Source: Spirochaetota bacterium
GTDB lineage: Bacteria > Spirochaetota > Spirochaetia > Treponematales > UBA12059
Assembly (NCBI GenBank): GCA_029565815.1
Contig: JAKQNL010000345.1
Coordinates: 1-5,200, forward strand
Length of the DNA: 5,200 bases
Reading direction: 5' to 3'
Shown: piece by piece, positions 1 to 5,200 of the stretch
Numbering within the stretch: the first letter of the stretch is position 1
Layout of the letters: each line of letters opens with the position of its first letter
Position numbers and translations under genes: made by a program
The notes under the pieces: model-generated
The model's input: the letters and a program-made list of their open reading frames with translations, nothing else
Told to the model about the DNA's origin: nothing
The model's database searches: none

Positions 1-848
1 AGCGACAGCTCCTGAATCCTTGCGGCCATTTCCGGGCTTAGCTTTGCGGGTATATAGAGGCGAGCTCCGTCTGGGTCTATGTACTTTGCGTCGTACGAGT
101 AAAATTCGTGCGTCGTGGCTATTTCTCCCGGCGGGAAAGCCGTAGGCTCGTCGTTGCCGATTACCGAACACTCAAGCTCGCGAGCGTGTATGAACGGCTC
201 GATGATAGCCTTACTGTCCCAGTGCATGGCTTCCTCGATGGCCGGAATAAAATCCGCTTCAGCTTTTACAGCCTGCGCCCCAAGGGACGAGCCGCAGCGG
301 GCAGGTTTTACAAACATGGGCCAGCCGAATCGTTGTTCCGCTTCCGCGCGTAGTTTGGTGAGCTCCTGCGTTTTCGAGCTTCTGGCTATCAGGTAGGGTA
401 CAACGGGAAGGCCGCTAGCCTGCCACAGTATCTTGGCCGCTTCTTTGTCCATGCCGACAGCGCTTCCAAGCACATCGGCTCCGACGTATGCGATGTTCGC
501 GCATTCCAAAAGACCCTGCACCGTGCCGTCTTCGCCGAAGGTTCCGTGCAAAACCGGAAACACTATGTCCACATTCAGGTCCGACACGCCGTGCGAGCCG
601 AATACGCGTATGCCCTTGCCCGGGGCTATGACTACCTGTGGGCCGTCGGTACGTAGTGTAAGCGGGCCGTCGCTTTCCAGACACGCTTCCAGGGTGCTCT
701 GGCTTTGCAGCACCCACTGGCCATCTTTACTTACCCCGATCAGCGTTATGCGGTGCGCTTTGTCCAGGTTCCGAGCTATGAATGCCGCGGAGGACAACGA
801 AACTTCGTGTTCCCCGGATTTTCCGCCATAGAGTATCGCGACCTTCAT
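1..848 (-). CDS. ddl: D-alanine--D-alanine ligase, 3'-truncated by window edge
   Basis: This ATP-grasp enzyme joins two D-alanines in the cytoplasm, making the dipeptide that MurF adds to the muropeptide precursor. The frame is open for 282 codons and leaves the window at position 1 without a stop. Visible motifs are GGKSGEHEVSLSS (residues 8-20, with Glu15 as in E. coli DdlB), HGTFGEDGTVQG (101-112), YVG...GMDKEAAK (121-139), the ATP-grasp stretch KPARCGSSLG (181-190), IEPF...RELECSV (216-229), and GEI...FYSYDAKY (241-256). The Tyr at the end of YDAKY is the omega-loop residue typical of D-Ala-D-Ala rather than D-Ala-D-lactate (VanA-type) ligases. Spacing between the blocks resembles the longer DdlA-type enzymes (about 350-370 aa), so roughly the last quarter is probably missing. 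The ATG start is fixed by an upstream AAGGAA five bases away and by the ATGA overlap with the murE stop, which suggests translational coupling. No key residue is missing in the visible part. Confidence 0.95.
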   Translation of the reverse strand, partial: MKVAILYGGKSGEHEVSLSSAAFIARNLDKAHRITLIGVSKDGQWVLQSQSTLEACLESDGPLTLRTDGPQVVIAPGKGIRVFGSHGVSDLNVDIVFPVLHGTFGEDGTVQGLLECANIAYVGADVLGSAVGMDKEAAKILWQASGLPVVPYLIARSSKTQELTKLRAEAEQRFGWPMFVKPARCGSSLGAQAVKAEADFIPAIEEAMHWDSKAIIEPFIHARELECSVIGNDEPTAFPPGEIATTHEFYSYDAKYIDPDGARLYIPAKLSPEMAARIQELS

Positions 849-2428
849 GCGCGTTCCTTCCTGTATCCTAGTGCGTTAAGGGCCGCCTGGGCCTCTTCAA
901 TCTCGTTCCATGCAATGCTTGTGCCGTTGTAGATGATGGAATTTTCATGGCCTTTGCCCAGCAGTACCACGATGTCCCCGTCGCCTGCCATGGAAAGCCC
1001 TTGGGCTATTGCAGCCCTGCGGTCCGGAATCAAAAACAGATCCGTGCCCCGCGTTTTGCCTTGCACGCCCTGTGCTATGTCTTCCAGTATGGCCATGGGC
1101 TGTTCGCCGCGAGGATCTTCGTCTGTAAGTATGAGCACATCGCAGTAGCGTGCAGCTATGGCCCCTTGTTCCGGCCGTTTTTGCGTATCGCGCTCGCCTG
1201 CCGAGCCGAACACGCACACAAGCCGGTGCTTTCCTGCCCTATCGCGTAAGGGCTTGAGCACGGCGTCAAAACTGCTGGGCGTGTGCGCATAGTCCACGAT
1301 CAGTTCGAATTTTTGCCCACAGTCAATGCGGCTCATGCGGCCGCGCACGGGTTCCAGGGCTGGCACAAGGGCAGCTAATTTTTCATAGCCCATGCCGCTT
1401 AGGCCGGAAACAACCACAAGTGATGCAAGCACGTTTTCCACGTTGAATCGACCCGGCAGATTAGCCCGGGTGCGCACGCTGCCGCCATTCCACGCGATGG
1501 TAAAGTCCGTGCCGCGGCTGTCCTCACCTATATCCTGGGCCCACAGGTTGGCCGCGTGCGGGCTTTTCATGGAGTATGTATACACGGGAACCTTGGTTAC
1601 GGCGCGGAAATAATCTGCGCTGTCGTCGTCAGCGCAGACAACGCCAAAGGGCTTTGGCGCAATCGAGCGTGCATCGGAATATGGCCGCGTTGCAGGATGC
1701 TTATTCGGTATGGCACGGTCCAATGCGCGGAACAGGTTTGCCTTGTCGTCGCGGTAGCATTCCCAGCTGCCGTGAAACTCCAGGTGTTCGTGGCGCACAT
1801 TGGTCATTATGCCGACATCGAAGTGCACGTCGCCCAGCCGGTTCGTACGCTTAGACAGGCCGTGCGATGAAGATTCTACAACGGCGTAGTCTAAGCCATG
1901 TTCGAGCATGGCCGACAGCTTTTCGTGGATAGTGGTTGCTTCCGGCGTCGTCTGGTGTTCCGGGTTGGGAAGGACAGTATCGGCAACGCGGTATTCCACC
2001 GTGGATATGAAGCCAGCCTTGCATCCTGCCAAATCCAAGAGGCGGTAGATGAGCCAGGTGACGGTGCTTTTGCCCTCGGTGCCGGTTACGCCTATGACCG
2101 TGATGCGCTTAGATGGTGAATCGTAAAAACGGTCGGCAAGCGCGGACATGGAAAAGCGGGTATCGCTCAGCCGTACATAGCTGATGCCCGCAACGTACTC
2201 GGATAGCTCGTCTTGGTGCACTATCGAGCGGGCGCCGTTTTTGATGGCGGATTGGATGAAACGCGCGCCGTCGGTGTGGATGCCCGGCAGCGCTACAAAC
2301 AGCCAGCCTGGTTTCGCCTGCCGCGAATCGTAGCAGATGCCAAGAACTTCCAGGTCGAGTGAGCCGCGGACAGCCTGCGGGTGCATGCCCTCGATGAGGG
2401 CCATAAGGGTATGGGCCATGGCGTGCAT
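845..2428 (-). CDS. murE: UDP-MurNAc-tripeptide synthetase (MurE-type Mur ligase)
   Basis: This cytoplasmic ATP-dependent ligase adds the third, diamino acid residue to UDP-MurNAc-L-Ala-D-Glu. It has 527 aa, slightly longer than usual (about 490). The N-terminal UDP-MurNAc-binding domain contains YDSR (33-36) and DG-R (53-56). The central ATPase has P-loop GVTGTEGKST (113-122; most homologues have N and T where E and S stand), TTP (160-162), ESSSHGL (185-191), HEHLEFHG (213-220) and the presumed carbamylated Lys229. The C-terminal domain has VDYAHTP (378-384), FGSAGERD..KRP (407-419) and GKGHE (491-495). DAP-adding enzymes carry DNPR; here the aligned residues are EDPR (437-440), so lysine or ornithine is possible and the third amino acid cannot be named. 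About 20 extra residues follow Lys229 (around 240-262). The ATG at 2428 has AGGG five bases upstream; the next ATG at 2419 lacks a Shine-Dalgarno. The gene overlaps ddl by 4 nt and lies 70 bp after the outer-membrane protein gene. Confidence 0.95.
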   Translation of the reverse strand: MHAMAHTLMALIEGMHPQAVRGSLDLEVLGICYDSRQAKPGWLFVALPGIHTDGARFIQSAIKNGARSIVHQDELSEYVAGISYVRLSDTRFSMSALADRFYDSPSKRITVIGVTGTEGKSTVTWLIYRLLDLAGCKAGFISTVEYRVADTVLPNPEHQTTPEATTIHEKLSAMLEHGLDYAVVESSSHGLSKRTNRLGDVHFDVGIMTNVRHEHLEFHGSWECYRDDKANLFRALDRAIPNKHPATRPYSDARSIAPKPFGVVCADDDSADYFRAVTKVPVYTYSMKSPHAANLWAQDIGEDSRGTDFTIAWNGGSVRTRANLPGRFNVENVLASLVVVSGLSGMGYEKLAALVPALEPVRGRMSRIDCGQKFELIVDYAHTPSSFDAVLKPLRDRAGKHRLVCVFGSAGERDTQKRPEQGAIAARYCDVLILTDEDPRGEQPMAILEDIAQGVQGKTRGTDLFLIPDRRAAIAQGLSMAGDGDIVVLLGKGHENSIIYNGTSIAWNEIEEAQAALNALGYRKERA

Positions 2429-2498
2429 GGTAACCCTGTCCGGCCGTCGTGGGCAATAACCCGCAGCTTGTATCCGCGTTTTTTGCGCTTAGATTCTG

Positions 2499-3026
2499 TT
2501 AGAAATCCAGCGTGAACTTGGCGCTAAAGTACACCGCATACGGGAATACTTGCTGATCAATTTCGCTGAAGTAAAATGTAAGCGCGCCAAGACCGAGCCT
2601 AAAGCTTTTGCCCAGGCGGTAGTTGATGCTTACATCGGGGATGATGAGGGGAGCAAAATCGGCGATGCTTTCGGTTAGCACGAGGAATGCGTAAAACCCG
2701 CCGCCCACTGATGCGCTGACGGTGATAGGATCCGCGTCAAACTCCACATAGGCTACAGGATACAGCATGGACGCGATGATGGCCGTGTATGCTTTTAGTC
2801 CTACGCCCAGGTTGATCTGGCCAAGGTCGAAATTATACGCAAGCTGCACGTATGGAATTGGCAGGAAAGCGGGTATTTTTACCGATTCGCCTTCAGCCCC
2901 AAGGTTTGGCGCTTCTATGCCGATAAGAAACGGCGCGTTGATGCCGATATCCGCACGTAGCTGCGCGAATGCCGCTGGCACTGCCAGTACGCACAGAGCA
3001 ACGATAAGCAGGAACGTCTTTTTCAC
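2499..3026 (-). CDS. Putative outer-membrane beta-barrel protein, function unknown
   Basis: I do not recognise a named family. With the GTG start at 3026 the product is 175 aa and begins with a textbook Sec signal peptide: MKKT, a hydrophobic core (residues 5-17), and signal peptidase I site AFA|Q after residue 21. The mature part (about 154 aa) alternates polar and hydrophobic residues in short stretches, for example around YVQLAYNF (59-66), INLGVGLKAY (71-80), VAYVEF (91-96), SFRLGLGALTFYF (141-153) and AVYFSAKFTLDF (164-175). It ends in phenylalanine with the hydrophobic pattern of a BAM-recognised beta-signal. Size and pattern fit a small barrel of about eight strands. An upstream ATG at 3074 would add 16 residues (MYTNGVKRL...), but this would bury the Shine-Dalgarno inside the gene and spoil the signal peptide. 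The gene is first in a leftward unit with murE and ddl. A periplasmic all-beta protein is the alternative. Confidence 0.75.
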   Translation of the reverse strand: MKKTFLLIVALCVLAVPAAFAQLRADIGINAPFLIGIEAPNLGAEGESVKIPAFLPIPYVQLAYNFDLGQINLGVGLKAYTAIIASMLYPVAYVEFDADPITVSASVGGGFYAFLVLTESIADFAPLIIPDVSINYRLGKSFRLGLGALTFYFSEIDQQVFPYAVYFSAKFTLDF

Positions 3027-3032
3027 GATGAG

Positions 3033-3038
3033 CCTCCT
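3033..3038 (-). promoter_or_regulatory. Shine-Dalgarno AGGAGG fixing the GTG start of the outer-membrane protein gene
   Basis: On the minus strand a perfect AGGAGG lies six bases before the GTG at 3026. The signal peptide begins exactly there (Met-Lys-Lys-Thr). This decides for the GTG over the ATG at 3074, which sits close to the expected transcription start. Confidence 0.85.
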
Positions 3039-3065
3039 GTAGCGGTTAAGCCGCTTCACCCCGTT

Positions 3066-3093
3066 AGTATACACCCATTATCATCGATAAAAC
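3066..3093 (-). promoter_or_regulatory. Probable sigma70-type promoter of the outer-membrane protein-murE-ddl unit
   Basis: On the minus strand the -10 box TATACT (3071-3066) matches TATAAT at five of six bases. It predicts a transcription start near 3060 and a leader of about 33 nt before the GTG. At 16-18 bp spacing the -35 region is poor: GTTTTA at 16 bp (3093-3088) is the best candidate and matches TTGACA at only two positions. A strong -10 with a weak -35 can indicate dependence on an activator. The -35/spacer region coincides with the inverted repeat at 3080-3099. Confidence 0.5.
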
Positions 3094-3099
3094 GATGAT
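3080..3099. repeat. 7-bp inverted repeat in the divergent promoter region, possible operator
   Basis: ATCATCG (3080-3086) and CGATGAT (3093-3099) are perfect inverted copies separated by the 6-bp spacer ATAAAA. The repeat lies just upstream of the leftward -10 box, across the spacer and -35 area, and about 30 bp upstream of the presumed rightward -35. Half-site length and centre-to-centre spacing suit a dimeric helix-turn-helix regulator. A role in regulation is inference. It has no T-tract and is too AT-rich to act as a terminator. Confidence 0.4.
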
Positions 3100-3125
3100 T
3101 TGCGTAAATGTTACATGGCTCTGTC

Positions 3126-3155
3126 TTGCCCCCGCCTGCTTTGGAAGGCTACAAT
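3126..3155 (+). promoter_or_regulatory. Possible promoter of queD
   Basis: TTGCCC (3126-3131, four of six matches to TTGACA) and TACAAT (3150-3155, five of six to TATAAT) are separated by 18 bp. Initiation would be near 3162, leaving a leader of about 60 nt before queD. Other weak -10-like strings nearby (TATCAT at 3161) lack a well-spaced -35. Confidence 0.4.
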
Positions 3156-3174
3156 CCTTGTATCATAACACTGC

Positions 3175-3201
3175 GGCCCGCCTTGTTTTTGGTTGGCCCG
3201 C
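3175..3201. repeat. Short direct repeat in the queD leader
   Basis: GGCCCGC occurs at 3175-3181 and again at 3195-3201, a 20-bp period. Each copy is followed by a T-rich run (CTTGTTTTT and TTTTT). It falls within the predicted 5' leader of queD. It may be chance at this length; I assign no function. Confidence 0.3.
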
Positions 3202-3211
3202 TTTTTGAGAC

Positions 3212-3216
3212 GGGAG
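3212..3216 (+). promoter_or_regulatory. Shine-Dalgarno GGGAG of queD
   Basis: GGGAG lies five bases before the ATG at 3222. It supports that start over the in-frame ATG at 3108, which has no comparable purine-rich site and would lie upstream of the proposed promoter. Confidence 0.7.
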
Positions 3217-3221
3217 CGAAC

Positions 3222-3581
3222 ATGTACAGCGTGCGCGTTGAGGCCGGCTTTTCCGCGGCTCATTTTCTTACACAGTTTTACGGCAAGTGCGAGAACCTGC
3301 ACGGGCATAATTACCGCGTGCGCGCATACGCAAGCGGCAGCCAGCTGGATAAGGCAGGCATGGTGCTGGATTTTGGCGTGCTTAAAGGATGCCTACGGCG
3401 AGTGGCGGAACAACTCGATCACCGATGCCTCAACGACCTAGCGGAGCTGCAAAACTCGCCCAGCGCGGAGCGCATAGCCCGCTACCTGTTTGAGGCCATG
3501 CTTGCCGACACGCCAGGACTGCCGCTAACGGCCGTCGAGGTGTTCGAGACAGACACCAGCATGGCCAGGTATGAGCCCTGA
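3222..3581 (+). CDS. queD: 6-carboxy-5,6,7,8-tetrahydropterin synthase (QueD)
   Basis: QueD converts 7,8-dihydroneopterin triphosphate to 6-carboxytetrahydropterin, the second step from GTP towards preQ0 and the tRNA base queuosine; it is a cytoplasmic zinc enzyme of the PTPS fold. The 119-aa product has the family's usual length. The zinc ligands are His14 (FSAAHFL), His27 and His29 (HGHNY); catalytic Cys23 sits in the C-x3-HGH arrangement of QueD. Also present are MVLDFG (47-52), LDHRCLND (65-72, with the Asp-His pair), PSAERIA (80-86) and pterin-anchoring Glu109 in VFET. I chose the ATG at 3222 because GGGAG (3212-3216) precedes it by five bases and MYSVRVEAGFSAAH is the standard family N-terminus; the frame is open back to an ATG at 3108, but the extra 38 residues resemble nothing in the family. 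The 3' end overlaps the next gene by 11 nt. No queE, queC or tgt lies in the window. Confidence 0.93.
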   Translation: MYSVRVEAGFSAAHFLTQFYGKCENLHGHNYRVRAYASGSQLDKAGMVLDFGVLKGCLRRVAEQLDHRCLNDLAELQNSPSAERIARYLFEAMLADTPGLPLTAVEVFETDTSMARYEP

Positions 3582-5200
3582 AGCGGAAGATCAGTCCGCG
3601 TTCCGCATAGCTCAGCTCATTCCCTACCTGGGCAACAAGCGATCGCTCCTACCCAGCCTTGGCCCTTTGTTCCACAGCCTTGTACAACCTGAACCAGGCG
3701 CGCGTTTTCTGGACCCATTCATGGGTTCTGGTTCGGTCTCGCGCATGGCCCGCTCTATGGGCTACCAGGTGTATGCAAACGACTGGGAACCCTATGCCCT
3801 GGCTTTGGCTCGATGCTGGCTTGTGCTGCGCCCTACGGATATACACAGCGCGTTTAGCGGGCAGGCCGAATCGGTATACGAGCACTGGAACCGCATGCAT
3901 CCCCTGGACCCCCGCTGCGATGTGCAGCCTTTGGCCGAAGGGCCGGAGTATTTTAGCCGCTACTATGCTCCAGCCTGTACCGAAGCGCCGGTCTTGGGTA
4001 AAGAGCGCATGTTTTACACCGCGGAAAACGCTCGGTTTTTAGACCGGGTCCGCTATAGACTCGATGCCGAGTATCCAGCATCTGGCGATTGTAGTGCTGC
4101 TCGGGATGCCCTATTAGGCTCGCTCATTGTTGAGGCTGCAACCCATGCAAACACATCGGGCGTGTTTAAGGCATACCACCGGGGTTTTGGCGGCCATTCC
4201 GGTAATGCGCTCAGTCGCATAAAGGGCCGTATGGAGCTGGAAGAACCCCAGCTTCCGGATGCACAGGCCGCCGTGTTGGGCAACGAGGATGCTGCACGCT
4301 TTTGCGCGCGCGCCAGCGTCGACCTTGCATACCTGGACCCGCCCTACAATCAGCACCAGTACGGTTCCAACTACCACATCCTAAACACCCTGGTTCGCTG
4401 GGATGGCTGGAACCCTGGAATGGAGCTTGGTCCGGATGACAGCCTTGTGGACAAGGCGGGCATTCCGGCCCGGTGGCGGGATACCCGATCGGCATATTGC
4501 ATGAAAGCTACAGCCAAGAGCGCCATCAAGGAGCTTGTGGCATCGGTGGACGCTGCCTTTATTGTGCTGAGCTGGAACGGAGAAGGCCACGTGGACGAAC
4601 GGGAAATGGTAGAGCTATTGTGCGAACGGGGCCGGGTGGATCTGCATGCACTTGAGTATACCGCATACCGCGGTGGCCGCCAGAGTGCGGATCGTCAGGC
4701 TTTAACCCGGGAATACCTGTATGTGGTGGATACCCGCGCCCAGCCCGTGCCCAGTTCCAAACTGCTAGCACAGCTAGAAAACCTGACAGCCTTAGATACG
4801 GTTGCGCGCGGCCGCTACGACAGGCGCAAACTGCAATCGTATTTCTCCATGACTCCTACCGGGCCGGATATAGGCGATGGCCGTGTGTTCGCTTTGGGAA
4901 AACTGGCTAGCCCGGCAGCGGGGGCCATGGAGCTCCTGGCACAATTGTCCGATGCACAGCGAGACAAGGCTATAGCCGGATTACGGGCATCGGTATGTGG
5001 CACTGCATCGGAGCACCTGGAGGTTCTGCACAGCGTAGTGTCGGTGCCAGGTTCCCGGGCAAGCGCCCGCCAGGAAACGCTACGCTGGCTGCGTAAACTT
5101 GCGCACAGGAAGCACCGCGACGAGTTTGCGTCCTGGATGGAGCGCATGCATGCTATAGCCCAGAACGATAGGGTGTTTATGCGGGGCTTAGCTGCGCTTG
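3571..5200 (+). CDS. D12-class adenine-N6 DNA methyltransferase with long C-terminal extension, 3'-truncated
   Basis: This is a probable SAM-dependent DNA methyltransferase placing methyl groups on adenine N6. The frame is open for 543 codons to the window end with no stop. Motif order is that of the alpha/D12 group: an N-terminal YLGNKRSLL (19-27), SAM-binding DPFMGSGS (48-55) followed by ND at the next strand (70-71), a central stretch of about 180 residues that should hold target recognition, then catalytic DPPYNQHQY (256-264) with GSNYHILNTL (265-274). A later block, VLSWNGEGHV (332-341) and EYLYVVD (381-387), matches the end of the fold in relatives such as COG3392. Such enzymes usually finish near residue 390-400; here at least 150 further residues follow, mostly charged and helical-looking, that I cannot assign. 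The ATG lies inside the end of queD (11-nt overlap) with only a weak upstream AGG, so translation is probably coupled. No restriction endonuclease is visible, so orphan versus restriction-modification status is open. Confidence 0.85.
   Translation, partial: MSPEAEDQSAFRIAQLIPYLGNKRSLLPSLGPLFHSLVQPEPGARFLDPFMGSGSVSRMARSMGYQVYANDWEPYALALARCWLVLRPTDIHSAFSGQAESVYEHWNRMHPLDPRCDVQPLAEGPEYFSRYYAPACTEAPVLGKERMFYTAENARFLDRVRYRLDAEYPASGDCSAARDALLGSLIVEAATHANTSGVFKAYHRGFGGHSGNALSRIKGRMELEEPQLPDAQAAVLGNEDAARFCARASVDLAYLDPPYNQHQYGSNYHILNTLVRWDGWNPGMELGPDDSLVDKAGIPARWRDTRSAYCMKATAKSAIKELVASVDAAFIVLSWNGEGHVDEREMVELLCERGRVDLHALEYTAYRGGRQSADRQALTREYLYVVDTRAQPVPSSKLLAQLENLTALDTVARGRYDRRKLQSYFSMTPTGPDIGDGRVFALGKLASPAAGAMELLAQLSDAQRDKAIAGLRASVCGTASEHLEVLHSVVSVPGSRASARQETLRWLRKLAHRKHRDEFASWMERMHAIAQNDRVFMRGLAAL

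Noticed and set aside
433..831. 132-codon open frame on the plus strand opposite ddl
   Set aside because: It lies wholly antisense to a clear Ddl with intact motifs. Its composition (Ser/Pro/Arg/Thr rich) is that of a shadow frame and it shows no recognisable motif.
2109..2456. 115-codon minus-strand frame overlapping the murE start
   Set aside because: It is out of frame with MurE, whose N-terminal motifs occupy the same bases. The translation is Arg/His/Pro rich and looks like nothing known.
2449..2464. Small hairpin (GTGGG/CCCGC, loop CAATAA) between the outer-membrane protein gene and murE, considered as terminator
   Set aside because: The stem is only five pairs including a G-U, and no T-tract follows on the minus strand. 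The nearby run of six A on the minus strand has the wrong orientation for a leftward terminator.
3108..3221. N-terminal extension of QueD from the ATG at 3108
   Set aside because: The added 38 residues are not part of the QueD fold, the site lacks a ribosome binding site, and it would overlap the proposed promoter. The ATG at 3222 has a good Shine-Dalgarno.
3162..3221. preQ1 riboswitch upstream of queD
   Set aside because: I looked for the short class-I hairpin with a C-rich loop and A-rich tail and did not find it. The leader is GC blocks with T-runs, not the expected consensus.
4211..4495. Minus-strand open frames opposite the methyltransferase (also 4053-4283, 4114-4377, 4815-5147)
   Set aside because: All are antisense to continuous methyltransferase coding sequence with conserved motifs such as DPPY. 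They have no promoter or family resemblance.
4831..4905. Possible PD-(D/E)xK nuclease motif in the methyltransferase C-terminal region
   Set aside because: A Pro-Asp occurs at residues 432-433, but the downstream position reads LGK rather than (D/E)xK. There is no supporting pattern for a fused restriction nuclease.

Overview
The window reads as an ordinary chromosomal segment of a GC-moderate diderm bacterium. Coding density is high, there is one divergent intergenic region, and I see no mobile elements, RNA genes or CRISPR. A small exported protein ending in an aromatic residue, typical of outer-membrane beta-barrels, argues for an outer membrane. The MurE is atypical: its P-loop is TGTEGKST, it has an insert after the carbamyl-lysine, and it has EDPR where DAP-adding enzymes have DNPR. 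Together these make a spirochaete (Treponema/Spirochaeta-like) my best guess. This is inference from motifs, held at moderate-to-low confidence.

Left arm (minus strand, 1-3026). Transcription runs leftward from a promoter near 3070. First is a 175-aa signal-peptide-bearing putative outer-membrane beta-barrel protein (GTG start at 3026). After a 70-bp gap without a convincing terminator comes murE, the muropeptide ligase adding the third amino acid of the stem peptide. Its stop codon overlaps the start of ddl (ATGA, 4 nt). ddl, D-alanine--D-alanine ligase, is cut by the window's left edge. MurE and Ddl supply consecutive parts of the peptidoglycan pentapeptide: residue 3, and the D-Ala-D-Ala dipeptide that MurF adds.

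Middle (3027-3221). This is a divergent promoter region. A good -10 box (TATACT) serves the leftward gene, a 7-bp inverted repeat overlaps its spacer and -35 area, and a plausible sigma70-type promoter serves the rightward genes.

Right arm (plus strand, 3222-5200). queD encodes 6-carboxytetrahydropterin synthase of the preQ0/queuosine pathway, with all active-site residues present. It overlaps by 11 nt a large D12-class adenine-N6 DNA methyltransferase that runs off the right edge. That methyltransferase carries at least 150 extra C-terminal residues I cannot assign.

I found no clear evidence for a wholly new system. The items most worth checking are the methyltransferase's C-terminal region and its tight coupling to queD, the unusual MurE specificity motif, and the palindrome at the outer-membrane-protein promoter.
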